DNA of 64,000 nt from Peptococcaceae bacterium BICA1-7 (GCA_000802095.1 JUEB01000026.1:310001-374000), one strand, 5' to 3'; numbered from the stretch's first letter, positions 44,245 to 57,238 are shown. Notes: a model not told the origin generated them from the letters alone. Numbers and translations are program-made.

Positions 44245-45246
44245 CTATTCCAGCTTACTAATAATGGCATCTGCCATCTGGCTGGTAGAAGAACTTCCGC
44301 CCAGGTCGTAGGTGACGCTTTTTCCCTCTTCCAGCACTGCTGTCACAGCTCTGGAAACACGGCCCGCCGCCTCCATTTCCCCCAGATGCTGCAGCATCAT
44401 CACTCCTGATAAAATTATAGCCAGGGGGTTTACCCGGTTCAGGCCGGCATGCTTGGGGGCGCTGCCGTGCACAGGTTCGAAAACAGCGGCCTCCGTTCCT
44501 ATATTGGCCCCGGGGGCTACTCCCAGGCCTCCCACAAGTCCTGCGCAGAGATCACTTACTATATCACCATACAGGTTGGGCAGCACCAGAACATCGTAAT
44601 TCTCCGGTGACTGTACCAGCTTCATGCACATGGCGTCAACGATCATATCCTCAAATTCTATACCCGGAAAATCCTGGGCCACCCTGCGGGCGCATTCCAG
44701 GAAAAGACCATCCGAAAGCTTCATAATATTGGCCTTGTGCACTGCAGTGACTTTTTTTCGCCCCTCTTTTACAGCCAGCTCAAAGGCATGGCGCGCTATT
44801 CTTTCCGAGGCCTCCCTGGTAATAATCTTTATGCTTTCAGCTGCGTCCCGGCCTACCCTGTGCTCAATTCCGGCATACAGGTCCTCTGTGTTCTCCCTTA
44901 CTATGATAAGGTCAACATCCTTATATCTTGTTGTTATCCCCGGCATTGTTCTGGCAGGCCGGACATTGGCGTAAAGATTAAGCTCCTGTCTTAAGGTAAC
45001 GTTTACGCTCCTAAAGCCTTTACCTACAGGGGTTGTCAGCGGCCCCTTCAGGGCCGTGCCGTTCTTTTTAACAGAGTCCAGCACATATTCCGGAAGGGGC
45101 GTTCCATATTTTTCTATGACTGCCTCTCCGGCCTCAACCACATCCCATTGTATTTTTACACCGGTGGCCTCAATTACTCTCCTGGCCGCCTCGCTTATTT
45201 CAGGACCTATCCCGTCCCCGGGAATAAGGGTAATGCTGTACGACAT
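44245..45246 (-). CDS. NAD-type isocitrate (or homoisocitrate) dehydrogenase
   Basis: 333 residues, beta-decarboxylating dehydrogenase family. [34 protein letters not shown] with the substrate serine/arginines, [16 protein letters not shown], and [15 protein letters not shown]-type metal site. The [10 protein letters not shown] segment is the NAD-IDH type seen in eukaryotic IDH3 and anaerobes, rather than LeuB. It lies 48 bases after a NifV-type synthase gene, so the pair could make 2-oxoglutarate from citrate or act on homoisocitrate. No aconitase gene is in the window. Confidence 0.85.
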   Translation of the reverse strand: MSYSITLIPGDGIGPEISEAARRVIEATGVKIQWDVVEAGEAVIEKYGTPLPEYVLDSVKKNGTALKGPLTTPVGKGFRSVNVTLRQELNLYANVRPARTMPGITTRYKDVDLIIVRENTEDLYAGIEHRVGRDAAESIKIITREASERIARHAFELAVKEGRKKVTAVHKANIMKLSDGLFLECARRVAQDFPGIEFEDMIVDAMCMKLVQSPENYDVLVLPNLYGDIVSDLCAGLVGGLGVAPGANIGTEAAVFEPVHGSAPKHAGLNRVNPLAIILSGVMMLQHLGEMEAAGRVSRAVTAVLEEGKSVTYDLGGSSSTSQMADAIISKLE

Positions 45247-45293
45247 ACCTAAAATATCCTCCCACGCCGTCTGTTCATCTTTTTTGTAATAGT

Positions 45294-46430
45294 TTATACA
45301 CGCGGCTTTCCGAAATAGTCCTCGTAAAGATACACCAGTTCCTTGTCAAAGAGGGGGCGCTTTAATGATACACAGTAGGCCCTCACCTTGGCCAGCAGTT
45401 CCTGGGCCTTGTGATCGCTTAAGGGAATGCCGTACTCGGCAAACTTTGACTTAAGCGAGGCTGTCCCTGAGTGCTTGCCTATCATAATCTGTCTCTCCAG
45501 GCCCACCTCTTCAGGGGTAAAGGCCTCGTATGTTTTGGGGTTTTTAAGGGCGCCGTCGGCATGTATGCCGGACTCGTGGGCAAACATGTTTGATCCTACA
45601 ATTGCCTTCCAGGTGGGCAGCTCTCTTCCGGAGGCCCGTGAAACGTACTCGGCCACCTCACGGAACATCTCGGTCTTAAATCCAAGATCAACTCCATACA
45701 GATGCTTTAAAGACATAACCACTTCTTCAAGGGCTGAGTTCCCGGCTCTCTCGCCAAGGCCAATAACAGTCACCCCGATATAGTTTGCCCCGGCCTTTAC
45801 ACCGGCCAGCGCGTTGGCCGTGGCCATGCCGAAGTCGTTGTGGGTATGCATTTCTATCTCAATATCCACATCTCTTCTTATTCTTTCTATATGTTCCATG
45901 GTCATGAAGGGGTCCATAATGCCCACGGTATCGCAGTAGCGCAGCCTGTCAGCGCCGGCCTGTTTCACAGCCCTGGCATATTCGACCAGAAAATCCATAT
46001 CGCTGCGGGAGGCGTCCTCGGCGTTGGCCGATACATAAAGACCTTCTTTTTTGGCAAACTCAACTGCCCTGACAACATTTTCCAATACCCACTCCCTGGT
46101 TTGCTGAAGCTTGTATTTGATGTGAATATCGGATGTGGATATGGAAATAGCCACAGCATCAACACCGCACTCTATGGAGGACTCAATGTCTTTGATCACA
46201 GGACGGTTCCAGCCCATTATGCTGGCCTTAAGCCCTGCTTTGCAAATGGCCTTTATGGCCTCCTTCTCGTCCCCCCCCATAGTGGGTATGCCAGCCTCAA
46301 TCTGGTGCACCCCCAGCTCATCCAGAAACTTGGCAATCCTCACCTTTTCCCTGTTTGCAAAAACTACTCCGGCGGTCTGCTCACCATCCCGCAAAGTAGT
46401 ATCAACAATCATAAGTTTCCTGTCTTTCAT
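45294..46430 (-). CDS. Homocitrate synthase family (NifV-type); Re-citrate synthase possible
   Basis: 378 residues, DRE-TIM metallolyase family. [20 protein letters not shown] (catalytic arginine), [33 protein letters not shown] (metal-binding HxH) and [16 protein letters not shown] are all present; [12 protein letters not shown] lies in the C-terminal part. Length and GVVFANREK match NifV homocitrate synthases. No nif genes are in the window. Related anaerobe enzymes work as Re-citrate synthases, and the neighbouring IDH-type gene fits that role as well; sequence reading cannot decide. Confidence 0.85.
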   Translation of the reverse strand: MKDRKLMIVDTTLRDGEQTAGVVFANREKVRIAKFLDELGVHQIEAGIPTMGGDEKEAIKAICKAGLKASIMGWNRPVIKDIESSIECGVDAVAISISTSDIHIKYKLQQTREWVLENVVRAVEFAKKEGLYVSANAEDASRSDMDFLVEYARAVKQAGADRLRYCDTVGIMDPFMTMEHIERIRRDVDIEIEMHTHNDFGMATANALAGVKAGANYIGVTVIGLGERAGNSALEEVVMSLKHLYGVDLGFKTEMFREVAEYVSRASGRELPTWKAIVGSNMFAHESGIHADGALKNPKTYEAFTPEEVGLERQIMIGKHSGTASLKSKFAEYGIPLSDHKAQELLAKVRAYCVSLKRPLFDKELVYLYEDYFGKPRV

Positions 46431-46464
46431 GCTGAAGGTTCACCCTTTCCATATAAATTTATAA

Positions 46465-46497
46465 TTCAAAAAAAGAAACGGCTAAAAGGAAAGCCGT
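46465..46497 (-). terminator. Terminator between gatB and the NifV-type gene
   Basis: ACGGCT-TTCCTTTT-AGCCGT (46492-46497 with 46478-46483) followed by TTTCTTTTTTTGAATT on the minus strand. It lies 170 bases after gatB and 35 bases before the NifV-type start, so it either ends the gat transcript or attenuates the next gene. The rest of 46498-46669 is A+T-rich, with a TTGGTATAAT that may be a promoter -10. Confidence 0.7.
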
Positions 46498-46669
46498 AAA
46501 AGACCTGAAACTATAATATCAGAAAACCAATTAACTGAAAAGAAAATAATTGGCTAAAACAAATGAATACAGGATCCTGTATATAGTTCTAATTATATAG
46601 AATAATATATCAGCCACATTATACCAATTCACCTGATCAGTTATTGCATTGTTTTAGGCCGTTATATAA

Positions 46670-48109
46670 TTATTTAATCCTTTCCTTCAGCATCTTATTA
46701 ACCATATCAGGATTGGCCTTGCCTCTGGTAACCTTCATAACCTGGCCCACAAGAAATCCCAGGGCCTTGTCCTTGCCGGCCCGGAAATCATCCACAACCT
46801 TGGGGTTGGCAGCCAGAACTTCATCCACCACAGCAGCTATCTCTCCCTGATCGGAAATCTGCACAAGTCCTTTTTCCTTTACTATTTCCTCAGGATCATG
46901 GCCGGTTTGGAACATATCTTCAAAGACCGCCTTGGCAATCTTGCCGCTGATGGTCCCCTGATCCATTAATCTGAGCATTTCAGCCAATTGGGCGGGCCTT
47001 ATGCGGCACTGGGTGATATCCATGCCGCCTGCATTTAAGAGCCTCGACAGATCACCCATGACCCAGTTGCCCACGGCCTTGGCATTGGAGTATCCCTTCA
47101 GGCAGTCCTCAAAATAGTCGGCCAGCTCCTTGGTGGAGGTAATCACCGCGGCGTCGTATTCAGGCAGCCCATAATCACTTATATAGCGCGCCTTTCTCTG
47201 ATCCGGAAGCTCAGGCAGTGACTCTTTTATACTGTCCACCCACTGCCGGTCAATAACCATGGGAACCAGGTCAGGGTCAGGGAAATACCTGTAGTCGTGG
47301 GCCTGCTCCTTGCTCCTCATGGACATTGTTATGCCTTTGGCCTCGTCCCAGGATCTGGTCTCCTGAACTATGCGGCCCCCCTCTTCCAGCACCTCTGTCT
47401 GCCTTTCTATCTCATAGTGCAGGGCTCTTTGCAGAGCCTTAAAGGAGTTCATATTTTTAATTTCGGTCTTTACCCCCAGCTTATCCGAGCCCACCGGCCT
47501 TATGGATATATTGGCGTCGCACCGGAGCGATCCTTCCTCCATTTTGCAGTCCGACACCCCGGTATATTGTATAATAGCCTTCATTTTTTCAAGATAGGCC
47601 CTGGCCTCCTCCGGAGTCCTCATGTCCGGTTCCGAAACTATTTCCACCAGGGGAACCCCGGTGCGGTTATAGTCTACAAGCGAAAAGGGGGTACTGGATA
47701 TATTGCCCTGATGTACAAGCTTGCCGGCGTCTTCCTCCATGTGCACCCTGGTGATGCCTACCCTCTTTTCATTTTCCCCAACACTTATGTCCAGATGGCC
47801 GTGCTCGGCTATAGGCAGGTCGTACTGTGAAATCTGGTAGTTTTTGGGGAGATCCGGGTAGTAATAGTTTTTGCGATCAAACTTTGAAAACTCCGCTATT
47901 CCGCAGTTTAGGGCCAGACCAACCTTTATGGCGTATTCCAGCACCTTTTTGTTAAGCACCGGCAGCACACCGGGCAGCCCCAGGCATACCGGGCAGACAT
48001 GGGTATTGGGGTCGCCTCCGAACCCGGTGCCGGACGGGCAGAATATTTTGGTATTGGTCTTTAGCTCCACGTGAACTTCCAGACCTATGACAGTTTCATA
48101 CTGGGCCAA
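46670..48109 (-). CDS. gatB: Asp/Glu-tRNA amidotransferase subunit B
   Basis: 479 residues. [40 protein letters not shown] and [19 protein letters not shown] are the kinase domain of GatB; the C-terminal YqeY-like domain ([34 protein letters not shown]) binds tRNA. Makes Gln-tRNA and/or Asn-tRNA with GatA and GatC. Third gene of gatCAB, 40 bases after gatA. Confidence 0.97.
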   Translation of the reverse strand: MAQYETVIGLEVHVELKTNTKIFCPSGTGFGGDPNTHVCPVCLGLPGVLPVLNKKVLEYAIKVGLALNCGIAEFSKFDRKNYYYPDLPKNYQISQYDLPIAEHGHLDISVGENEKRVGITRVHMEEDAGKLVHQGNISSTPFSLVDYNRTGVPLVEIVSEPDMRTPEEARAYLEKMKAIIQYTGVSDCKMEEGSLRCDANISIRPVGSDKLGVKTEIKNMNSFKALQRALHYEIERQTEVLEEGGRIVQETRSWDEAKGITMSMRSKEQAHDYRYFPDPDLVPMVIDRQWVDSIKESLPELPDQRKARYISDYGLPEYDAAVITSTKELADYFEDCLKGYSNAKAVGNWVMGDLSRLLNAGGMDITQCRIRPAQLAEMLRLMDQGTISGKIAKAVFEDMFQTGHDPEEIVKEKGLVQISDQGEIAAVVDEVLAANPKVVDDFRAGKDKALGFLVGQVMKVTRGKANPDMVNKMLKERIK

Positions 48110-48149
48110 TTGCCATTTACCTCCTTATTGAGATGTGAGACGTGAGAGG

Positions 48150-49610
48150 TTAGATTAATGAGGGGAATTTGCCCCGGTGTCCGGCGCTTCCCTCGAAGGC
48201 GTGGGCCACCCTGATCAGATTTCCCTCAGCGAATGGCCTCCCCATTATCTGCATACCCACCGGAAGTCCTCCTGAGAAGCCCGCCGGCACTGATATCCCT
48301 GGTATTCCCGCCAGGTTCACCGATATAGTGGTGATATCGGAAAGATACATCTGCAGCGGGTCATCAGTCTTCTCACCCTTACGGAAGGCCGTGCCGGGGG
48401 AGGTTGGGCATACCAGCACGTCAAATCTGTCAAAGGCCCGGTCAAAGTCCTGCTTGATCAGGGTCCTGGCCTTAAGGGCCTTCAAATAATAGGCATCGTA
48501 ATAGCCTGCGGACAGAGCGTAGGTGCCCAGCATTATACGCCTCTTAACCTCGGTTCCGAATCCCCTGCTGCGGCTTTTCATGTACATATCTACAATATCC
48601 TGGGCCTCTTCATCCCTCAGACCGTACTTTACACCGTCATAGCGGGCCAGGTTTGAGCTGGCCTCAGCCGTGGCAATAAGGTAATAAACAGGTATGGCAT
48701 AGCGGCTGTGGGGCAAGGTGGCCTCCTCTATATCAGCCCCCAGTGAGGAAAGCACCTGCAGTGCCTTCTCAATAACAGCCCGCACTCCCGGATCAATTCC
48801 CTCCCCCATATATTCCCTGGGCACTCCAACCTTAAGACCCTTTATGTCACTGTTCAGAAAAGCCGTGTAGTCTGTCTTTTCTCCAGGGGCCGAGGTGGAG
48901 TCCAGTGGATCATGTCCTGTAATTATGTTAAGCAATTGGGCGCAGTCGTCAACATCCCTGGCAAAGGGGCCAATCTGGTCCAGTGAGGAAGCAAAGGCCA
49001 CCAGGCCGTACCTGGAAACTGCCCCGTAGGTTGGCTTCATGCCCACCACCCCGCAAAGTGAGGCCGGCTGCCTGATCGACCCGCCGGTGTCTGATCCCAG
49101 TGCCAGCACGGTCTCACCTGCCGCCACCGACACAGCGGACCCCCCGCTGGACCCACCGGGAACCCTTTCGGTGTCCCAGGGGTTTGAGGTAGGCTGAAAC
49201 CCTGAATTTTCAGTGGATGACCCCATGGCGAACTCATCCATGTTTGTTTTCCCGATGATCACCATACCGGCTGACTTTATCTTTTCCACCACGGTGGCGC
49301 TGTACGGGGGCACAAAATTAAACAGTATTTTCGAGGCGCAGGTGGTTCTTATCCCCTCTACGCACATATTATCCTTTAGGGCTATGGGTATCCCGGCCAG
49401 GGGAGGCAGTTCCTCACCGGCGGCAATCCTTTTGTCCACTTCATCGGCCTGTTTTAAGGCCATTTCTTCGGTCACAGTTATAAATGCCTTGAGCCTGTCC
49501 TCCACGCTTACTATCCTGTCAAGGAAGGCCCTGCATAATTCCCTGGCGCTAATTTCCCCGGCAGCCAGCTTTGCATGCAACTCATGGGCGGTCATATAAA
49601 AAAGGTCCAA
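48150..49610 (-). CDS. gatA: Asp/Glu-tRNA amidotransferase subunit A
   Basis: 486 residues, amidase signature family. [13 protein letters not shown] has the catalytic lysine, [14 protein letters not shown] the two serines of the Ser-cisSer-Lys triad, [19 protein letters not shown] the conserved loop. Supplies ammonia for GatB. TTG start at 49610 behind GGAGGG; an internal ATG at 49595 is the other choice. Confidence 0.97.
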   Translation of the reverse strand: MDLFYMTAHELHAKLAAGEISARELCRAFLDRIVSVEDRLKAFITVTEEMALKQADEVDKRIAAGEELPPLAGIPIALKDNMCVEGIRTTCASKILFNFVPPYSATVVEKIKSAGMVIIGKTNMDEFAMGSSTENSGFQPTSNPWDTERVPGGSSGGSAVSVAAGETVLALGSDTGGSIRQPASLCGVVGMKPTYGAVSRYGLVAFASSLDQIGPFARDVDDCAQLLNIITGHDPLDSTSAPGEKTDYTAFLNSDIKGLKVGVPREYMGEGIDPGVRAVIEKALQVLSSLGADIEEATLPHSRYAIPVYYLIATAEASSNLARYDGVKYGLRDEEAQDIVDMYMKSRSRGFGTEVKRRIMLGTYALSAGYYDAYYLKALKARTLIKQDFDRAFDRFDVLVCPTSPGTAFRKGEKTDDPLQMYLSDITTISVNLAGIPGISVPAGFSGGLPVGMQIMGRPFAEGNLIRVAHAFEGSAGHRGKFPSLI

Positions 49611-49630
49611 AACTATCCCTCCGTATCCAG

Positions 49631-49912
49631 TTAAACAATCCGGGGCACCTTAAAAAAATTGCCGTCCCGCTCTGGAGCATTTTGCATGGCCTTTTCCAGA
49701 GGCAGGTGTTCTCCCACCCTGTCCTCCCGGTACACATTTTTAAGGGGCAGAACATGGGCAGTAGGGGGTACATCTCCGGTATCCAGCTCGTCCAGCATTT
49801 TTGCATACTCCAGTATTTTGCTGAGCTGGTCGCCATACAGCTTCTTTTCCTCCAGGGACAGATCCAGCCTGGACAGAAGGGCTACATGTTCCACTTCGGC
49901 AATGGTAAGCAT
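49631..49912 (-). CDS. gatC: Asp/Glu-tRNA amidotransferase subunit C
   Basis: 93 residues. [40 protein letters not shown] and [20 protein letters not shown] are typical GatC; it wraps around GatA and GatB. The inner ATG 49912 is chosen because AAGG then has normal spacing; an ATG three codons upstream is too close to it. Confidence 0.95.
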   Translation of the reverse strand: MLTIAEVEHVALLSRLDLSLEEKKLYGDQLSKILEYAKMLDELDTGDVPPTAHVLPLKNVYREDRVGEHLPLEKAMQNAPERDGNFFKVPRIV

Positions 49913-49929
49913 TTCACACATCCTTTTTT

Positions 49930-50000
49930 ACTTATACTGAGTGCACTCCCGGTCGGAATCCAGAATCCAGAATTCAGAATCCAGAATAATTCGGGTATTC
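49930..50000 (-). repeat. Intergenic repeat element, copy 8 (inverted orientation)
   Basis: CTTATACTGAGTGCACTCCC, GGTCGGAATCCAGAATCCAG, AATTCAGAATCCAGAATAAT and CGGGTATTCCTCT: the same order of motifs as the other copies but on the opposite strand, lying directly upstream of gatC. 50001-50160 holds no recognisable gene. Confidence 0.8.
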
Positions 50001-50160
50001 CTCTCCTGCCCCCTGACTAATGATCCCGGCCGATAAAAAGTTCTCGCTAAGTTTTTGTCTCCACTTGACAGGAATTATCACCCATAATCCCTTTATTATA
50101 ACAAAATGAACAATTGCCAGCAATACAGGACAGTTTTTAAACCGCTAATAGCACCGTCAT

Positions 50161-50217
50161 AGAAAGACTTCTGGATTCTGAATTCTGAATTCCGACAGTT
50201 AAGAATGGCAGTATAAG
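50161..50217 (+). repeat. Intergenic repeat element, copy 9 (ATTCTGAATTCTG type)
   Basis: CTTCTGGATTCTGAATTCTG, AATTCCGACAGTTAAG and AATGGCAGTATAAGC; it abuts the ligA stop codon. Confidence 0.8.
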
Positions 50218-52412
<2,195 letters not shown>

Positions 52413-52415
52413 TTA

Positions 52416-54632
52416 TTATACTTTTTCCAGGGGAGCATACCTGGCCATGAGGGTTTTTGTCCCAAAGCCGGGAAATTCAATCTTTATTTCAGCCGACTCT
52501 CCACTGCCCTTAACACTCAGCACAGTCCCCACACCCCATTTGCTGTGCCTTACCGCTTCTCCTTCATCAAAATTCTGAACAGGCCTGCTCTCCTTGCCTT
52601 TCCACATACTGGCCCCGGTGGTAATAAGGGGATGTCCTGACCCTGGCATGGATTGGGGCTTTGCCGCCTGCCTGCCCGCAGCCCCATCCTCGGTGTCCAT
52701 GGGGTCCTCCGGCACGGTAAGGTGCCTTGGTATTTCTTCCAGAAAACGGGAAGGAGCATTGAATTTGGTGCTGCCATATAAGGTTCTCTGCCAGCACCTG
52801 GTCAGATAGATTATTTGCTTGGCCCTGGTAATGCCCACATAGGCCAGACGCCTCTCCTCGTACATTTCCGACGGCTGATCCAGAGATCTGGAATGGGGGA
52901 ACACTCCCTCCTCCATGCCTATCAGGAACACCACCGGAAACTCTAGCCCCTTGGCGCTGTGCAGTGTTATAAGGGCCACCTGGTCGGACTCCTCCCTGAA
53001 GCTGTCCACATCGGCCACCAGGGCAATACCTCCCAGAAACTCGGTAAGTGTGCCCTCCTCGGCGGTGCGGTCGAACTCCCCGGTAACAGTAAGAAATTCC
53101 TTTATATTTTCCTGTCTGGTGGCCGACTCCACAGTTTTTTCGGCCTCCAACTCGGCCCAGTAGCCGGTCCGGTCTAGAAGATCCTGCACCAGCTCAGTAA
53201 CAGTTACCGTTCCCGAGGCAGCCAGAAAGGATAGTTCAGTAAGGCTCTTTCCCAGCGCAGCACAGGCATTTTTAGCCTTTCCGGGCAGACCTGGTATGGC
53301 CGGTGACTGAACCAGCGCATCAAGGCTGGTAAGTGAGCGCTCCTCAGCATAGGCTATTATTTTGGCAAGGGAGGCCTCACCCACTCCCCTTCTGGGAACA
53401 TTTATAATTCTTGCCAGGCTCACCCTGTCCAGAGGGTTGTCCAGAAGCCTTAAATATCCTATTAAATCCCTTATTTCCTTGCGGTCATAAAACCTCAGTC
53501 CGCCGACCACTCCATAGGGTATTCCCCTTCGCATAAGGCTTTCCTCCAGGGCCCTGGACATGGCATGGGTTCTGTAAAACACCGCCATATCACCAAACTT
53601 TATCCCCTTCCGGGAATGAAGCCTCTCAATCCTTCCGGCCACAAAATCAGCCTCGTAGCGCTCGGTGTCACCGGTGTAAATGACCACCGGCAGGCCCTGG
53701 CCCGCAGCAGTCCATAATTTTTTTTCCTTGCGGTCCGGATTGTTTTTAATTACCTGGTTGGCCGCATCAAGAATAGTCTGGGTAGACCTGTAATTCTGCT
53801 CCAGAGTGATTACCCTGGCCTCGGGGTAATCCTTTTCGAAGGCCAGTATGTTGCCGATATCAGCCCCCCGCCAGCTATATATGCCCTGATCCGGGTCACC
53901 CACGGCGCAAATATTTCTGTGCTCTCCGGCCAGCATATTTACCAGGAGGTATTGGGCGTGGTTGGTATCCTGGTACTCGTCCACCATTATGTACTGAAAT
54001 TTTTCCCGGTAGTATTTCAGCACCTGGGGGCTTTCTTTAAACAAATTAACAGTAACCATCAATATATCGTCAAAATCCAGGGCGTTGTTGTTTATCAGCC
54101 TCTCCTGGTAAAGGCTGTATACCCTGGACACTGTCTTGGCGTAGTAGTCATAGGCCTGCCCCTCAAATTCTTCAGGCCCCACCAGCTTATTTTTGGCCTG
54201 AGAAATGGATGCGCTTATAGACCTGGGAGTAAATCTTTTTTCATCTATCTCAAGCTCTTTAAGGCAGTTTTTAATAACCGTCTGCTGATCTCCGTCATCA
54301 TAGACGGTGAAGTTCTTTGTATAGCGGGAAAAGGCTGCCTGTCTCCTCAGTATCCTCATACAGGCTGAATGGAATGTAGACACCCACAGCTCCCTGGCTC
54401 CATCGGGGACCATTACTGCCACTCTTTCCTTCATCTCCCGGGCAGCCTTGTTGGTAAAGGTGATGGCCAGAATACGGCCCGGGGGCACTCCCCTGCTAAT
54501 AATAAGATTGGCCACCCTGGTGGTGAGCACCCTTGTTTTTCCGGACCCGGCCCCGGCAAGGACCAGAAGGGGACCTTCTAGGTGCAGCACTGCCTCACGC
54601 TGGGATTCATTTAAATTACCAAGTAAATCCAT
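52416..54632 (-). CDS. pcrA: UvrD/PcrA-type ATP-dependent DNA helicase
   Basis: 738 residues, SF1A helicase. Motif Ia/I LVLAGAGSGKTRVLTTRVAN, II YIMVDEYQDTNHAQYLLVN, III GDPDQGIYSWRGAD, IV LEQNYRSTQTIL, V ITLHSAKGLEFPVVFLIGME, VI ERRLAYVGITRAKQIIYLTR. The C-terminal ~60 residues (EGEAVRHSKWGVGTVLSVKG) are the tudor-like RNA-polymerase-binding domain of Firmicutes PcrA. Unwinds DNA in repair and resolves replication-transcription conflicts. Confidence 0.96.
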   Translation of the reverse strand: MDLLGNLNESQREAVLHLEGPLLVLAGAGSGKTRVLTTRVANLIISRGVPPGRILAITFTNKAAREMKERVAVMVPDGARELWVSTFHSACMRILRRQAAFSRYTKNFTVYDDGDQQTVIKNCLKELEIDEKRFTPRSISASISQAKNKLVGPEEFEGQAYDYYAKTVSRVYSLYQERLINNNALDFDDILMVTVNLFKESPQVLKYYREKFQYIMVDEYQDTNHAQYLLVNMLAGEHRNICAVGDPDQGIYSWRGADIGNILAFEKDYPEARVITLEQNYRSTQTILDAANQVIKNNPDRKEKKLWTAAGQGLPVVIYTGDTERYEADFVAGRIERLHSRKGIKFGDMAVFYRTHAMSRALEESLMRRGIPYGVVGGLRFYDRKEIRDLIGYLRLLDNPLDRVSLARIINVPRRGVGEASLAKIIAYAEERSLTSLDALVQSPAIPGLPGKAKNACAALGKSLTELSFLAASGTVTVTELVQDLLDRTGYWAELEAEKTVESATRQENIKEFLTVTGEFDRTAEEGTLTEFLGGIALVADVDSFREESDQVALITLHSAKGLEFPVVFLIGMEEGVFPHSRSLDQPSEMYEERRLAYVGITRAKQIIYLTRCWQRTLYGSTKFNAPSRFLEEIPRHLTVPEDPMDTEDGAAGRQAAKPQSMPGSGHPLITTGASMWKGKESRPVQNFDEGEAVRHSKWGVGTVLSVKGSGESAEIKIEFPGFGTKTLMARYAPLEKV

Positions 54633-54792
54633 TTCATACTCTCCTGAATAATTTTCTTTACTGCTATTTCCGCTTTGATATTATACCTGCTATTCCACAT
54701 TAACCCTGATCAGGATTTTATCTCAAAGCAGATTATATCACATCCTATTTTTAATTTAAAAGTTCTACCGGATGCCGGCAGATTTTACAAGT

Positions 54793-54826
54793 CAAAAAAA
54801 CCGGGGGCGGCTTTTACCACCCCCGG
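54793..54826 (-). terminator. Terminator of the flavoprotein gene
   Basis: CCGGGGG / CCCCCGG stem (54820-54826 with 54801-54807), then TTTTTTTGAC on the minus strand, 22 bases past the stop codon. The stretch 54633-54792 shows no gene. Confidence 0.85.
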
Positions 54827-54847
54827 CTGGATATATCTCTTACTTCT

Positions 54848-56251
54848 TTATATGCATAAATCAGCTATCCTGTCGGGATTAAGTATAAGGTTGGGATCCA
54901 GTGCCTTCTTTATTGATTTCATTACCGAGCTTGCTGAAGGATTGGAATAGTTTTCATGGCACTGCGCCCACTTTGCCGCAGTGCCCAGTTCTCCCGAAAA
55001 ACTTCCTCCCAGACGGCAAATAATTTTATAAATCTCATCAAACACATCTATTTTAAGTTTTTCCCATTCCTCATCGTCTCTGTCCTCTTTAAGAATAGTG
55101 CATTGTATATTCCCGTTACCGGCAGGGCCGCAGCTGATTATCCGGCAGCTGTGCCGGGTCCCGATAGCCTTTATTTCCTCCAGCGCCCTGGAAATACTGG
55201 ACATTGGCACAACTATGTCTCCCCTGCAGCACACCGGACTTAAATCACTTATGGCCTCGGCATAGCACTTCCTTACCTTCCACAAACCCTCCCTGGCAGT
55301 CAGGCTGTTCGCCACAAATGCATCCATGGCGCCATTCTCCAGGCACAGCCCGCCGATCATCTCATATTCCTCCTCCAACTGGGACTTGCTTTTGGCTTCT
55401 ACGGTGCAGATAATATAAGCTGCTGCATCGCTGTGCGGAAGGCTCTGACTGAGGTATTTCCCGGTAGCCTTTATAGTTTCCTGATCCATAAAATCCAGGG
55501 TGGCAGGGGCTATACCGGCCGTCATAATCATGGGCACCACCCTGATGGCCTTTAGCATGTCGTCAAATGGAATAAGAAGATCAGCGCAGTGCCTTGGCGC
55601 AGGCATCAGCTTCAGCCATATCTTTGTGACAATACCCAGTGTTCCCTCTGATCCTGCTATCAGGCGCACCATGTCGTACATGGCTATATTTTTTACTGTT
55701 TTACCCCCGAAGGCAATAATTTCACCTGTGGGCATGACCACTTCCAGCCCGCAGATATGCCTGGAGGCGGCACTGTATATGAATGCCCCTTTGACTCCTG
55801 AGCTGGTTGCCGAAATATCTTCAATAAAAGAGCAGTAAGCCGAAAATGGGTCACCGGCATAGCGCAAATTGTTTTCCCTTGCTTTTTTTTGCACTTCTAC
55901 TATGGTAACGCCAGGCTCAATTACCATATACATGTTCCCGGGATCAATTTCCAGTATCCTGTTCATCCTTTCAGTGGATACCACTAATCCTCCCCGCACA
56001 GGCGCTGCCCCCCCGGCGGGGCCAGTGGGAGTCACAATAATTCTCTCCCTGTTTGCAATTTTAATAATCTCGGACACCTGCAGGGAGTTCTCCGCCTTCA
56101 CAATTACGTCCGGAATGGCTGTCCAGGTCTTTTCCTGTGTTTGTTTCCCGTAGAGCATTTCTATTTGGTCTAAACTGACAATTACATTGTCTTCACCAAC
56201 TATACCATTAAGCTGTTCGATAATGTAAGCACTGGCTTTCCTGTATTGCAT
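54848..56251 (-). CDS. GlcD-family FAD-linked oxidase with altered active-site motifs
   Basis: 467 residues from ATG 56251 (GGGAGGTC upstream; the frame continues to 56347 without homology). PTGPAGGAAPVRGGLVVSTE and FAGGKTVKNIAMYDMVRLIA with SEGTLGIVTKIWLKLMP are the PCMH-type FAD-binding domain; the C-terminal half is FAD-oxidase C. The usual G-H-A-G-D-G-N-L-H is CGPAGNGNIQ and G-E-H-G-I-G is GELGTA, so residues that bind the hydroxyacid in glycolate/D-lactate dehydrogenases are changed. Substrate therefore uncertain. The FadR-type regulator is encoded next to it on the same strand. Confidence 0.85.
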   Translation of the reverse strand: MQYRKASAYIIEQLNGIVGEDNVIVSLDQIEMLYGKQTQEKTWTAIPDVIVKAENSLQVSEIIKIANRERIIVTPTGPAGGAAPVRGGLVVSTERMNRILEIDPGNMYMVIEPGVTIVEVQKKARENNLRYAGDPFSAYCSFIEDISATSSGVKGAFIYSAASRHICGLEVVMPTGEIIAFGGKTVKNIAMYDMVRLIAGSEGTLGIVTKIWLKLMPAPRHCADLLIPFDDMLKAIRVVPMIMTAGIAPATLDFMDQETIKATGKYLSQSLPHSDAAAYIICTVEAKSKSQLEEEYEMIGGLCLENGAMDAFVANSLTAREGLWKVRKCYAEAISDLSPVCCRGDIVVPMSSISRALEEIKAIGTRHSCRIISCGPAGNGNIQCTILKEDRDDEEWEKLKIDVFDEIYKIICRLGGSFSGELGTAAKWAQCHENYSNPSASSVMKSIKKALDPNLILNPDRIADLCI

Positions 56252-56355
56252 CGGACCAGACCTCCCTGCTTTTTTCCGGCATTCCTTTATATCTTTTCTA
56301 AGCGACAGTTTTCGCCCATAATTCACACACCACCGCGCTATATTCACAGGTGACC

Positions 56356-56369
56356 TGGTGGCCTTACCA
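56356..56369. promoter_or_regulatory. Candidate operator for the FadR-type regulator
   Basis: TGGTGGCCTTACCA has the T-G-G-T...A-C-C-A half-sites of GntR/FCD operators, located in the 114-base gap between the regulator and the flavoprotein gene. A second candidate TTTGTATATACCCAA lies at 56395-56409. Confidence 0.4.
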
Positions 56370-56461
56370 CTATGTTAAAATAAAAAAATAACTTTGTATA
56401 TACCCAATATTAAATTATTTTGAATCTTTGATTATCTATATTTATTTTATAATATAATTTC

Positions 56462-57217
56462 TTATTTCCCTGCCCCGCCCTTATCCTTTTTGTACATGTC
56501 ATATACCCTTTCAAGCTCAGACTCGACCTTGAAAAGGTGGCTGTACATCAGCTCCCTGACCCTATTTTTATTACCTGAGTCAATGGCCCTATATATGTCC
56601 CTGTGTTCTTCAAAAAGCCTCTGCGATGTGCCGCTTGTCGAGGACATCCACAGCTTCCTGGTGGTGGAAAGAGTCTGTTTCATAGCTTGATGAATTGAAT
56701 TCATCATTCGTATAAGAAGGGGGTTTCCGGTGCTCTCGGCAATATAAAAATGAAACCTTAAATCAGCCTCCTCACCTGTATCACCCGTAATAAGGTCCTC
56801 TTCCATATGGTCAAGGGCATTTTTTATTTTTTCCAGGTCCTGGGGCTGGCGGCGTTCCGCAGCTATTCCAGCCGCCTCCACCTCCAGGGCCTTTCTTACT
56901 TCCAGTATGTTTTTAATCTTATCCTTATCCATTATGGCTATTATTGTAAGTGGCTCGATTACTGCATTGGAGTCGGCATTTTTAAGGAAAATACCCTCAC
57001 CGTGCTTTATCTCCAGAATTCCGGCCATATTTAGGGCTGACAGCGCCTCCCTTACCGATGCCCTGCTTACCTGAAGGCGCTCCGCCAGCTCTCTTTCGGT
57101 TAGAAGCCTGTCTCCAGGCCTCAGCTCTCCGGATAAGATAAGCTCTTTAACCTGATCGATTATATACTCCACGGCCTTTTTCATTTTGACAGGAGTAAAG
57201 TCCATAAAATCACTCAT
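56462..57217 (-). CDS. FadR-subfamily GntR regulator
   Basis: 251 residues. Winged helix at residues ~12-80 (LILSGELRPGDRLLTERELA, VSRASVREALSALNMAGILE) and an all-helical FCD ligand domain (EVRKALEVEAAGIAAERRQP; DLRFHFYIAESTGNPLLIRM with the D...H metal ligands). Such regulators sense hydroxy- or keto-acids and usually control the adjacent dehydrogenase, here the GlcD-like gene. An ATG four codons in (57205) is an alternative start. Confidence 0.9.
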   Translation of the reverse strand: MSDFMDFTPVKMKKAVEYIIDQVKELILSGELRPGDRLLTERELAERLQVSRASVREALSALNMAGILEIKHGEGIFLKNADSNAVIEPLTIIAIMDKDKIKNILEVRKALEVEAAGIAAERRQPQDLEKIKNALDHMEEDLITGDTGEEADLRFHFYIAESTGNPLLIRMMNSIHQAMKQTLSTTRKLWMSSTSGTSQRLFEEHRDIYRAIDSGNKNRVRELMYSHLFKVESELERVYDMYKKDKGGAGK

Positions 57218-57238
57218 CCCACCGATATATAAATTATT

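Noticed and set aside
46498-46669. T-box or other leader before the NifV-type gene
   Set aside because: No T-box sequence or other known riboswitch core could be read; only an A+T-rich stretch with a simple hairpin.
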